The notes below the pieces were generated by a model. It worked only from the letters and a program-made list of their open reading frames with translations. It was not told the origin of the DNA and ran no database searches. Source: Sipunculus nudus (taxonomy: Eukaryota; Annelida; Sipuncula; Golfingiida; Sipunculidae). From it: DNA of 64,000 nt. Numbering within the stretch: position 1 is the first letter of the stretch; each line of letters begins with the position of its first letter. Where the stretch lies: positions 1,885,579-1,949,578 of the forward strand of contig CM049307.1 in NCBI GenBank assembly GCA_026874595.1, given 5' to 3'. Below are positions 44,718-57,300 of the stretch, one piece after another. The translations under genes were made by a program, and so were the position numbers.

Positions 44718-47700
44718 CATAGGTACCTATAGACGAATAGTTATACAAAATATTAAAGTATGAATATATCTGATTCATCTTGTTCTTGCTTACTGAGGCT
44801 GACTTTGGGATGGGGTTCGGAGAAGGGAAAAGTGAGGGCAGCACAAAGGTGGATGTAGAAATATTCTATTGTAATGTTTTTCATTTATATAAGAATATGA
44901 AAAGCTAAGAGGAAAGGGGCCCTCCTACTTGGTTATAGTAAAGTTCTAAATATATGATTGCAAACTAATACTCTGACAAGACTGTCATGAAGAAAAACAG
45001 TAAAAGTTTTGAGATACTGTGTTGCATACAAAAATTTATAGTTGGACAGGCAAGTGGACAGAATACCTTTACCTTTATTTCACTTTCAAGAGAATAATGC
45101 ATTTAAGTTTAAATATAATCCTATTTTTTTAAGCAGATCCACTTTTTCCATTAAGAAGTTTTTATCTGAATCATTTTTTTTTATTTACAGGTTTATAAAT
45201 TTTTAATTAAAAAACCTGAAAATAAAAGTTAAAATATTAGAATTGTTGCAAAAGTTGCATTCATTATATATACATAGTAAAAAACACTGGACATATTATG
45301 CATACACATATATTTTATTATTTTTAAATCATAAATGTTTAAACTGATTTTAAAAGAAAATAATGCCACAACATGGCATCTACAAGAATATTCCTTGAAT
45401 CACTATTAAAAAGTTTTGCACATTGGAGTTTTCAGGACATGCTTAATTTTATTCACCAAAATAAAATAAAAGTAAATTTGATAAAATAAAACATCTTTTC
45501 AAATAAAGTATACACACTGTTGGTTGAATGAGGGACAAACAATATCATTGTGCTAATTACTATCCCAGTTTTAATTAATTACTGGAATTAATAGTCAATT
45601 TCACACCTGGTGAAGTTTTTACTCTTCTGAAGTAAGGAATTACTTATCTCATGAACATCCACACGTTCACAGCAATACACCACTTTGTGGACACAATTAA
45701 ATGTACACTTTAATCATTGTAACCCTGGTGGTACAATACAAAATCTAAAATGTAGCATGTCCAAGAATAAAATAAAATACAGAAAAATTATAACATTCAT
45801 CTAGTTTATGCACCAGCTGGGGGGGGGGGATAAGTGCAGGGCAAAGGGGAAGCCTGCTAGTAGTGGCCAAGCTGGGCCAAGGTAAGCTGCCTGGGGTGGG
45901 TTACATAATGCAAGTGAAGGCTGTACTACTAGGTGGGCTAGATGTAAACAACACTTGACATGGTGTATGAAAACATGAATAAAAGCTATTCATTCCAATC
46001 AATTTCTTTTGAATGTTCAGATTTTAAAAGATTAAATCCTTATGCATATATGCTGGGAAAATTAAATCAACAGTGCCAAAGTTGGACAAAATTTAAGGTA
46101 TTGATTTTTTATTTATGCTAATAACTTGAAAAATTTGCAAAATTCAGATCTAATTTTGGGTAAACAATTGAATCTTGATTAAATAAAGTTATATTCCTGA
46201 AAAAAAGTCTCTAGGTTCAGCAATTCTCATGTTAGGTGAGTAAATATATTTCCTGATTTTAAAAAAAATTGCATTATGTTTTGGCCCATAACTTCAAAAT
46301 AATACCCAATACCTAATTTTTGGTATGTTCATAGAAAATGTGTAAAAGAATGTGATTACTAAATACGATCAAAAACAGATCAGTGGTTTTGATATTAGGC
46401 AGCCTTGAAGTGTAACAATGGCTTTTTTTTATGGAAAACAGAGTTTTTTTCCTTAATATCTCGAAGGAACAAAGTCCTTATGACCCAATTTTCGGTATGG
46501 TAGGAGATTTTGGGGACATCTAAAATTATGTCAACAGCCTGGGGAGCATAGAGATGTGCACTGAATGACCTACAGTCATCAAAGTGGACTGCCTGACAAT
46601 GTAAGGGAATACAACAAGAGCCTCCAAAAAAATTCAATAACTAGCCTAATTTTGCAGCTTTTATTTTCAAATTTCAGATTTTTACAGATTAAATCCTTAT
46701 GTATACATGGTGTGAAAATTAAACCCACAGTACTTACAGGAAAAAAACGAGCCATGGCCAAAGTTGGGCAAAATTTAAGGTACCAATTTTATAATTTTGC
46801 CAATATTTAAAAAAATTTAACAAATTTTGATCTAATTTTTGGTATACAATTAAATTTTTATTAATTAAAGTTGTATTACTGAAAAAAAGTCCCTACCTTT
46901 AACACTTTTGGTCTTAAGTGACCAAATATCTTCCTGATTTTTTTACAAAGTCCATTATGTTTGGGCCCATAACTTTTTTAAATTATATAATACTGACTTA
47001 ATATCTGGCATGTACATAGGAACTATATAGAGGAATATTTATGGTAAATATGATTGGTTTTGATATTAGGCAGTCCTGAAGTGTGAAAATAGATTTCTAA
47101 TAAAAAATTGAGGTTTTTCCTTAATATCTCAAAGGAACAAAGTCCTATTGACCCAATTTTTGGCATGGTAGGAGATTATGGGGACATCTAACTGTATGCC
47201 GAAATTCAGATTCGTAGGTCCAACGGTGTCGAAACGTGCCAGTCTTACGGACGGACATCCAGACGGACGGACGGACAGACAGACAGACGGATGACGGACA
47301 ATGGACCATGACTATAGCTCAGATGACTTATAGTCAGCTGAGCTAAAAAGAGTTTAACTATTTATTAAAATTTAATAACAAAAATTGTGCCAATATAATT
47401 TTTATTTAAAAAAAAAATTATAAGAAAATCATATGATTTTTTTAAATAAAATAGCACTGAAATGATTATTAAAATAAAATTATAGGATATATTCATGAAT
47501 GCACTCATGAATACATTTTGAAAGTATCTGCACTGGTATTCAAATACTTTCATTTTTACCTGAATTCCCATTCTTATGCAATAACATTTTTTAATGCAGT
47601 ACATATTCATATATGTATTCAAATCCATTTGCATAGCATTCGCACCGTGTCTAGTATTTATTAAGTTTTAGCAAAACAATGATGTTGAGAATACAGAATA

Positions 47701-49879
47701 TACAAAATTCACAAATTTAAATAATGATCATAAGTACCTGGTTTTATGGCTTTTATTTATATTAAAAAAAAATAACTGTAATATATTCACTTTGGACTTC
47801 TTTCACATCAATCTACACACTAGACACAGTAGGAATCTAGACTAATATTATCAACTGTATCTTTGTCTATCATTAATTTCCTTCATATGATCCCTAATGA
47901 TTAGTAATGAATAATATGATTTATTTTTTATCATAAAATTGAACTGAAAAATACCATAGGTGACTGCATGGTGTTATTTGGAATAACATTGACACTGACA
48001 TTCTATCCATCCATACTACATTCTTACATCATCAGTAACTGCAAGTTAATTTCCTGTTACTCGTCAACTAACAAATTCCTTTTCTATTGATTTTTCTTTA
48101 ATTAAAAGCCAATAAAAATTTATTAATTTATTGTTTATTGTTATGTTGTTTTACAAAACAACTACTAGATGAGTTGGGTTGGACGCCTGGACCAACTGTG
48201 GCTGGGCATTAGCTGCCTGACTGCCCCAGTGTATTCTTCGCCTCAAGCGTGCATAATTTGCTTAAAGGTAAACAAGGTTAACATACAGGTGACTGAAGAG
48301 GGGCTGGGTAGAGCCTGGGTCTGACATGGTCTCATAAAAACATTAATAAAAGCTACAATTTTTGGCCAATTTCCTTCAGCTTTCTAAACTACAAAGCTGA
48401 AATCCTTATGTGTGCATGATATGAAAATTATATCAACAGTGCTCACAGGAAACAAACATGCCAAAAGTTAGGCAAAACTTAAGGAACTAATTTTATATTT
48501 ATACTAATAACTGATAAAATTTGAAAAAAAATCAGAACTAATTTTGGATATTCCATTGAATCATGACATGTTACATCCCTGACAAAAAATCTCTAGCTTC
48601 AGCAATCCTCTTGTTAAGGGAGTAAATATATTTCTTGATTTTTTAAAAAGTGCATTATGTTTGTACCCATAACTTAAAACAATTACGCAATACTGACATC
48701 ATTTCTGGAATGTGCATAGCTAATGTATAGAAAAATATGTATATTTGATACTTGATCAAAGTCAGATCAGTGGTTTTGATATTAGGCAGTCTTGAAGTGT
48801 AACAATGGGTTTTTTATGGAAAAATGAAGTTTTTCATTAATATCTCGAAGGAATTAAGTCCTAGTGACCAAATGTTTGGCATGGTAGGGGATTTTGGAGA
48901 CATCTAACTGTATGCCAAATTTAAGGAACTTAGAGCTGAAGCTGGGGAGCTGAGCTCTAGCAAACTGCATAACACTAGCTTGATGTAAACAATATGTTAC
49001 ATGGTGCTTGAAAACTTGAATAAAATCTACAGTTTTTGATCAACTGGTTTCAACCTTTTGGTGTTAACAATTGAAATGCTAATAAAAACATGCTTTGAAA
49101 ATTAAATCCACAGCAGTTACAGGAAAAAAAGTGCCATGGTCAAAGTTGGGCAAAATTTAAGGTACCAATTTTTTATTTTTGCTAATGTTTTAAAAAATCT
49201 AAAAGATTTTGATTTAATGTTGGGTATACAATTTAATTTTGATTAATAAAAGTGCTTAGCTTTAACAAGTTTTGTGTTAAGTGATCTAATTTCTTTCCTG
49301 ATTATATTCAAAATGCATTATGTTTGGGACCATAACTTTTTTTAATTATATAATACAGACCTAATTACTGGCATGCACATACGAACAATTTAGGATTATT
49401 TATGGTAAATATGAGGATAAACAGATGAGTGGTTTTGATATTAGGCAGTCCTGAAGTGTGAAAATAGGTTTTTAATAAAAAAATTGAGGTTTTTCCTTAA
49501 TTTCTCATAGGAACCAAGTCGCAAAGACCCAGTTTTCGGCTTGGTAGGAGATCTTGGGGACATCTAACATTGTGCCTTATTTTGGATTCCTAGCTCTTAC
49601 TGTTTTAAAACGTACCACATCTAAGGACAGAAGGACGGACGATGGACAATGGACCAGGACTATAGCTCAGATGACTTATAGTCAGCTGAGCTAAAAACTT
49701 AGGAGCTTATTTCTCGGGAAGCATTTGGTGGATTGTTATAAGAAATGGTATATACCTCTCCAATTTAAATTTATAACTGAGGCATGTACAGATATACATC
49801 CATGTGAGAACAAATATTTTGTAATTGTTACTGTTACCACCTATGAACACTGTTCTTTTTATCTGAGGGCTTTTGTCAG

Positions 49880-52480
49880 CTTCTGCTGATAGTTCTCATT
49901 ATGCTATCATGCCCAAAAATGAACATTTTTCTCCTATCCTGTTTTCAGTATGTTATCAACCCAAAAACTAAACGTTTTTCTCCTATCCTGCTTTCAATAT
50001 GTGATCATGCCCAAAACTAAACGTTTCTCTCCTAACCTGCCTTCAATATTTTATCATGCCCAAAACTAAACGTTTTTCTCCTATCCTGCTTTCAATAATG
50101 TTATCATGCTCAAAACTAAACATGTCTCTCCTATCCTGCTTTCAATAATGTTATCATGCCCAAAACTAAACGTTTCTCTCCTAACCTGCCTTCAATATTT
50201 TATCATGCCCAAAACTAAACGTTTTTCTCCTATCCTGCTTTCAATAATGTTATCATGCTCAAAACTAAACATGTATCTCCTATCCTGCTTTCAATAATGT
50301 TATCATGCTCAAAACTAAACATTTTTCTCCTATCCAGCTCTCAATATGTTATCATGACCTAAATTAAGCATTTTTGTCCTATCTTGCTCCCCATATGTAT
50401 CAACCCCAAAAGTAAACATTTCTTTCCTATTCTGTTTAAATATGCTATCATGCTCAAAACTAAACATTTTTATTCTATTCTGCTTTCAATATGTTATCAG
50501 CCCCAGAACTCAACGTTTTTTCTTATCCTGCTTTCATTATTTTATCATGCTCAAAACTAAACATTTCTCTCCTGTCCTGCTTTCAACAGGTTATCATGCC
50601 AAAAACTAAACATTTTTCTCCTATTTTCTCCGATCCTCTTCTCCTTACGTTATCATGACCAAAATTAAGCTTTTTTGTCCTATCCTGCTCCCAATATGTA
50701 TCAACCCCAAAACTAAACCTTTTCTCCTTTTCTGCTTTCAATATGCTATCATGCTAAAAAAACTAAACATTTTAACCCTATCCTGCCTGAATATTTTATC
50801 ATGCCAAAACTAAACATTTCTCTCCTATCCTACTTTTTATAATGTTATCATGCCAAAACTAAACATTTCTCTCCTATCCTACTTTTTATAATGTTATCAT
50901 GCCAAAAACTAAACATTTTTTTACCTATTTTACTAAATATGCTATCATGCCCAAAACTAAACATTTTTCTCCTATTCTGCTTTCAATATGTTATCAGCCC
51001 CAAAACTCATTTTTTTTCCTATCCTGCCTTCATTATTTTATCATGCTAAAAACTCAACATTTCTCTCCTATCCTGCTTTAAATAATGTTATCAGGCCCAA
51101 AACTAAACATTTTTATTCTATTCTGCTTTCAATATGATATCATGCTCAAAACTAAACATTTCTCTCCTGTCCTGCTTTCAACAGGTTATTATGCCAAAAA
51201 CTAAACATTATTCTCCTATTCTGCTTTCAATATGTTATCAGCCCCAGAACTCAATGTTTTTTCCTATCCTGCTTTCATTATTTTATCATGCTAAAAACCA
51301 AACATGTCTCCCCTATCCTGCTTTCAATAATGTTCTCATGCCCAAAACTAAACATTTTTCTCCTATTTTCTCCTATCCTGTTCTCCTTATGTTATCATGA
51401 CCAAAATTAAGCTTTTTTGTCCTATCCTGCTCCCAATATGTCTCAACCCCAAAACTAAACCTTTTCTCCTTTTCTGCTTTCAATATGCTATCATGCTAAA
51501 AAAACTAAACATTTTAACCCAATCCTGCCTGAATATTTTATCATGCCAAAACTAAACATTTCTCTCCTATCCTACTTTTTATAATGTTATCATGCCAAAA
51601 ACTAAACATTTTTTACGTATTTTACTAAATATGCTATCATGCCCAAAACTAAACATTTTTCTCCTATTCTGCTTTCAATATGTTATCAGCCCCAAAACTC
51701 AATGTTTTTTTCCTATCCTGCCTTCATTATTTTATCATGCTAAAAACTCAACATTTCTCTCCTTTCCTGCTTTAAATAATGTTATCAGGCCCAAAACTAA
51801 ACATTTTTATTCTATTCTGCTTTCAATATGATATCATGCTCAAAACTAAACATTTCTCTCCTGTCCTGCTTTCAACAGGTTATCATGCCAAAAACTAAAC
51901 ATTTTTCTCCTATTCTGCTTTCAATATGTTATCAGCCCCAAAACTCAATGTTTTTTTCCTATCCTGCCTTCATTATTTTATCATTCTAAAAACTCAACAT
52001 TTCTCGCCTATCCTGCTTTTAATAATGTTATCAGGCCCAAAACTAAACATTTTTATTCTATTCTGCTTTCAACATGATATCATGCTCAAAACTAAACATT
52101 TCTCTCCTGTCCTGCTTTCAACAGGTTATCATGCCAAAAACTAAACATTTTTCTCCTATCCTGCTTTCAATATGTTATCATGCCCAAAACTAAACGTTTT
52201 TTCCTATCCTACTTTCAATTTTTTATCATGCCAAAAACCAAACATGTCTCTCCTATCCTGCTTTCAATATGCTATCATGCCCAAAACTAAACGTTTTTCT
52301 CCTATCCTACTTTCAATTTTTTATCATGCCAAAAACCAAACATGTCTCTCCTATCCTGCTTTCAATATGCTATCATGCCCAAAACTAAACGTTTTTCTCC
52401 TATCTTGCCTTCAATATTTTATCATGCCAAAAACCAAACATGTCTCTCCTATCCTGCTTTCAATATGTTCTATTACATGA
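49880..52480 (+). repeat. 49-bp minisatellite array
   Basis: More than 50 copies of a unit containing atcatgcccaaaactaaac and ctcctatcctgctttcaat. Larger duplicated blocks are visible: about 50600-51000 resembles 51360-51700. A two- to three-copy relic lies at 33588-33735. Frames that stay open through the array are by-products. Confidence 0.93.
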
Positions 52481-53339
52481 GAAAAATATTGTAACTTCAG
52501 TTTGTTTGTGTGTTGATTATATGTTTAATTCCTCTATGAATCTTTCTTTTTTCTTATAGGCATGCCTATTTTTTATATAAAGGTCAACAAATATTCCCAG
52601 ATTTGTCCATTATGACTGAAGCCAATCACCATTCCTAGTAAACTATACACAAATACAATGTCAACAGGGAGAAAGATAACACCCAGACCAGCGCTATTTC
52701 ATTGCTGTCAAGCTAAATCCCACCCCTTGCTTTAATTTTATAATTGCTTTTAAGTGAGTCCCCAATGTTACTGAAACCACGCTTCAAAGATGATCTTAAA
52801 ACTTATAAAGAGTATTTTCTCTTGCCCACAACAATAAAATTTTGTTGGAATATTCCCAGCAGTAAATGCCACACACCAGTATATACCAGATCAGAAATGC
52901 TTGAATACACACTGTCAAGCTGAATCATTTAGAATAACCATGAATGTTACCACTTGTATTTTGTGCACCTGTGTTCAGATGGAAACAATGTTACCAACTA
53001 TAAACAGAACAGCCACATGAACCACCAGGAGACCTGATTTGGAGAAGCCCACGTAGACAGATTCTTGTGGACAACTGCATTTTGTCTCGCTCTTATTCCG
53101 CCTTATTATTATAATTGTTATTATGATGTACGGTTGTGGAGATGCATAACACAATGGCATCTAAGGACATTTAAAAAATAATTGGTTTACCAGCGATATG
53201 TTAACTGCATCCCCATGTAGTGACCAGCAGGTTTACTCTTTTGCTGCTGAGCCTGATAATGAATTTTTTAATAAAGGTTGGCCTTATATAGAAGCCTGCC
53301 TTGTTAAGATGCGTCTAATTTAGGAAATACAGTACTTAC
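52481..53339. other. Intron sequence next to the C2 exon, low in repeats
   Basis: No further exon was recognised. A stretch near 52625-52735 (gggagaaagataacaccc and around) looks like a dispersed repeat fragment, at low certainty. Confidence 0.45.
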
Positions 53340-53571
53340 TTCAAATTTGCTCTTGAGTTCATGCACACTGGGTGCCACCTCGTCTGGACATGGTATACTG
53401 TAGAACTCTCCCTCTTCACTGCTAAGTAACTTGTACCATCCATCTGCTGACCCTTTGATGACCTCTGACACACCAAATGACAAAGCTCCCATAAAATCAT
53501 TCCTGCTTGTTCTGTCCCAGTCCCAAACTTCTACTGACAGCCTCTTGGCATGGTCTTCTTCACTGAGTTTG
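53340..53571 (-). CDS. PRKCA/B-like: Conventional protein kinase C exon: second half of the C2 domain
   Basis: This 232-bp internal exon starts with one base completing a Phe codon (..tt|c) and continues in frame for 77 codons. It contains [19 protein letters not shown] and then ALSFGVSEV and DGWYKLL, the signature of the distal C2 beta strands of conventional PKCs. The Asp residues of WDWD and ND are calcium-binding loop positions in this family. The acceptor reads tttcactaaag and the donor gtaagt directly after KFE. In vertebrate cPKCs KFE is followed at once by the V3 hinge, which is what the exon at 22616 encodes, also in phase 0. The upstream half of C2, the C1 domains and the pseudosubstrate were not found between 53572 and 64000 and should lie beyond the window. 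Confidence 0.95.
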
Positions 53572-53818
53572 CTTTAGTGAAATTAAATAAATGATGATTA
53601 ATTTGTGTCTCCCGATATGGCAATAAAAGTACTGTAGGGGTACTTTTAATTCCACTGTGAAACTAAGGACCTCAATATTATAAATATATAGTGAGAGACA
53701 GTGGTGCATAAGTGGTTTTGAATCAGTCAGAGCTGATAAAGTGAAGGTGGAAATCTATCTGTGGACAGAGTTTGGTGAAAATTGGACCCACACAGGCTGA
53801 GAAGAAGCCAGACTATAC

Positions 53819-54000
53819 AGTGTCATACAGTGAGATGTATGTTTTGTTCTTTGTGGGCATGTCCTTTGGTGACCATACGGTGTGATATAGTGAGAGAAAT
53901 GTTTTGTTCTTTGTGGGCGTGTCCTTGGTTGACCATATAGTGTGATATGGTGAGAGAAATGTTTTGTACTTTGTGAACGTGTCCTTGGTAGGAATGGCCA
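53819..54000. repeat. Three ~60-bp tandem units near the C2 exon
   Basis: Units contain gaccata(c/t)(g/a)gtgtgatat and aatgttttgttctttgtggg. A diverged fourth unit is at about 54131-54190. Confidence 0.85.
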
Positions 54001-54321
54001 TTAACAGCCAGGGAGGTAAATGTCACTGGCAATTCTAAGGAAATGCCTGCATGGACAATACCCCCTCTAGCAAATAAGTGGCAATTAAATGGCAAATATA
54101 AAAAAGTGCCTCATTTTCTGTTTATAAGTGTCACATATAGTGTAATATAGTGGGATAAATGTTTTGTAAACTTCTTTGTGGATATGTCTTATGCTTTATT
54201 TTAGCACTTATTTGGGAAGGTGAAAGAATTCTATCAAATATATTCAAATATGTTCATAAAAAGGAGATCATTAGGGACATACAATTTTGATGTTCTTGGG
54301 TGTACCAAAAAAGTAATCATT

Positions 54322-57300
54322 AACAAGGGACCCATGGGTCATGGCGCTCAGCTGTTATATATGATAAAATAATATGATTTGGAAATGAGGCACATGCTGG
54401 TTTTGTGTGGTGATAAATATAAGCTGTATTATGAGTTGTTGGTTTTTAGCTTATGTATGATTTTGATAGAATCTTTGGAGACAGGGAAGAGGATTGATTT
54501 CATTTATTTATTTATCAAGTGGAGTGCTATTGTCAAACAGGTTTTGACTTGGCCATATAACTTATCAGCAGCTCATATAATTTACTATAGCTCATAAGAG
54601 TTTACTAATTATTAAAATTTAATTACAAATAATGAGCAAAATATAATTTTTATTTAAAATAATAAGAGAATCATATGATTTTTTAAAATAAAATATAACT
54701 GAAAGGATTATTTAAATAATATTATAGAATATATTCATGAATGCATTCATGAATACATTTTGAAAGTATTTGAACTGGTATTCAAATACTTTCATTTTTA
54801 CCTGAATTCCCATTCTTATGCAAGATATTTTTAATGGAGTACATATTCATATTTGTATTCAAATACATTTGCAAAGTATTGGCACCATATCTGGTATTTA
54901 TTCAGTTTTAGCCAAACAATGATGTTGAGAATCCAGAATATACAAAATTCACAAATTAAAATAATGATCATAAGTACCTGGTTTTATGGCTTATATTTAT
55001 TATAAAAAAAAATAAATGTAATATATTCCCTTTGGACTACTTTCACATCAATCTACATGCTAGACACAGTAGGAATCTAGATTAATATTATCAACTGCAT
55101 CTTTGTCTATCATTAATTTCCTTCATATGATCCCTAATGATTAGTAATGAATAATATGATTTATTTATTGATCATTAAATTTAACTGAAAAATATCATAG
55201 GTGACTGCATGGTGTTATTTGGAATACGTGACATTCTATCCATCCATACAAGATTCTTACATCATCAGTAACTGCAAGTTAATTTCCTGTTACTCATCAA
55301 CTAACAAATTCCTTTTCTACTGATTTTTCTTTAATTTGTTAATAAAAGCCAATAAAAATTAATTAATTTATTGTTTATTGTTATGTTGTTGGTCAAAACA
55401 ACTACTAGATGAGCAGGGTTGGACCCCTGGATCAACTGTGGCTGGCCATAAGCTGCCTGGCTGCCCAAGTGTATGCTTCACCTCAAGTGTGCATAATTTG
55501 CTGAAAGGTCAACATACAGGTGACTGAAAAGGGGCTGGGGAGAGCCTGGGTCTGACATGGTCCAATAAAAACATTAATAAAAGCTACATTTTTTGGCCAA
55601 TTTCCTTCAGCTTTCAAAACTACAAAGCTGAAATCCTTATGTGTGCATGATATGAAAATTATATCAACAGTGCTCACAGGAAACAAACGTGCCAAAAGTT
55701 AGGCAAAATTTAAGGTACTAATTTTATATTTATACTACCGTAGATCCGCGTTTTGCTGCCCAGCCATAAAACAAGACTTGCAGCTTAAATTCCTGACTAA
55801 TATTTCTCGACAAGGGATGCGGCTATAAAACGCAGGTTTGGCTAAATTCAAACATGTACAAGAGACTCGACTGCCCGCCGAGGCGCAATGGGCGATAATA
55901 GGCTGAGGAAGAAGGAAGTGAATACTGAGAACGTATATTTTATGATACTGCATATTTGTATATTAATTTTATTCATTTTAATTTTATTAAATGTAAAATT
56001 GATATTTTAAACAGGCTTATATGTATTATAAAACTTTTCTGAGTCCGTTATAAACCACGGCCATTTTCACGCAATGATTGATAAAATATCGATATGCACT
56101 CGCCAAATTAAGCACTCTAACACTAACGGTTGTACCTATATTTGAGTATGGCTGCAATACCAGTAAAACATCATTTTAAGATATTTCTTGAACATATCAT
56201 TTCTTTTAAAATAAACTGTAAAACAAAAGATAATCAAAGACCATAGTTCTTCGGCAATTAAACCTGCGTTCACGTTCAGATACTTCTTCGTTCATCACAT
56301 TGTCCATAGATGGCGCTCAAAGGTCATAACCCTCACCAGCTAGTTTCGTAATCTTTTTATATGGCACGTACTGCTAGCAGACGGTTCGGGCACAAGTGTG
56401 CATATATTATGATCAGCAGGACCCTGGGAGTACGCGTACAGGCTGTGTCAACATCGACGCGGGATTCGTTTATTCAAAGGTTTTGTCAAGGTTGTTAATT
56501 GACCGACGTTGTATAGAATGTAAATAAAAGTCATCACAAAGAGAACCGTTGGCTTTGATGTCCCATTGAAGTTTAATAAGCCAGGGAAAAGGCGCAAGGT
56601 ACCCCAAGTCCCGCTAATTCCGTAATCATTTTATGTGGTATGTTTTGCTGATTGACGATTCGGACACCATTTTGCATATATTACGATCAGCACAACCCGA
56701 GGTGTTCTGGCAGTATGATCACTGACGCAGGTGTCGTTTATTTAAATGTTTTGTTGTTAAATGACCGACGATGTATAATGTCTAAATAATATTTAAATTA
56801 CCGACGTGCCATACAATGCTTTGACGTCCAACTAAACTTTAATTATCCAAGTTAAAGGCGCAAGATTCTCTGACATTCCATGATGTGTCAAATTAATTTC
56901 GTGGCCCTACTAGGATTCGTCTTGGATGAGTCATCTATTCTAATCGGGTAGATCAGGCTGTTTAACCAATTAATTAAATTAATTAATTAGCAAAGCCAAG
57001 CAAAATACACAGGTGCAACTGTTTCCCAAAACTGTTATGCCTGACCGCATATCAGCATACCGCAGCGTTCCTAGCTGCAGCCTAGCGTTTAAGAATAGAA
57101 CGTTTTTTCGTTGTGTTCCCATACACAACTCGGCAATGGAACGTTGTGAGAATGAGGTGCGGCCATTAAGTAAGGTTTTGGGAATATTTTACTCCACTGA
57201 AGGAACCTTCCAGATATTTAACGAACATGGGGTGCGGCCATTAGACGACGTGCGGCGGCAAAACGCGGATCTACGGTAATAACTTATAAAATTTGAAAAA

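Larger units (their letters stand above)
37530..47346 (+). mobile_element. HEL-1a element, inserted in the preceding copy and split by the LTR retrotransposon
   Basis: GACCCATGGGTC is at 37537-37548. The left piece is 37530-38041 and the right piece 44718-47346. The GACGG/GACA tail is at about 47247-47298 and the hairpin at 47315-47345. About 3.1 kb without the LTR element. The 5' part is close to the copy at 26300. Confidence 0.7.
37270..49694 (+). mobile_element. HEL-1a element, split at 37530 by a second HEL-1a
   Basis: The left piece (37270-37529) has a decayed palindrome (GACCGATGGTTAAC) and gttatatatgataaaa, as at 54347. The right piece (47346-49694) continues with aaagagtttaactatttatt and ends with the terminal hairpin at 49663-49693. 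Together they match the copy at 54322-58495, at about 2.6 kb. Confidence 0.7.
22745..53339 (-). other. 30.6-kb intron of the cPKC gene
   Basis: The interval lies between the C2 exon and the kinase-start exon. Donor and acceptor are canonical and the phases match. I found no other PKC exon in it. It is filled with nested HEL-1 elements, HEL-2 and HEL-4 copies, a LINE tail, an LTR retrotransposon and a minisatellite. The LTR retrotransposon lies in the same orientation as the gene. Confidence 0.85.

Noticed and set aside
50106-52480. Open frames through the 49-bp minisatellite
   Set aside because: Frame-rotating translations of a tandem repeat; no domain or codon bias.
57013-57279. 88-residue open frame at the right end of TIR-2
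   Set aside because: It runs into the inverted repeat, and a similar-ending frame occurs at the left end. A product of the inverted ends, not a gene.
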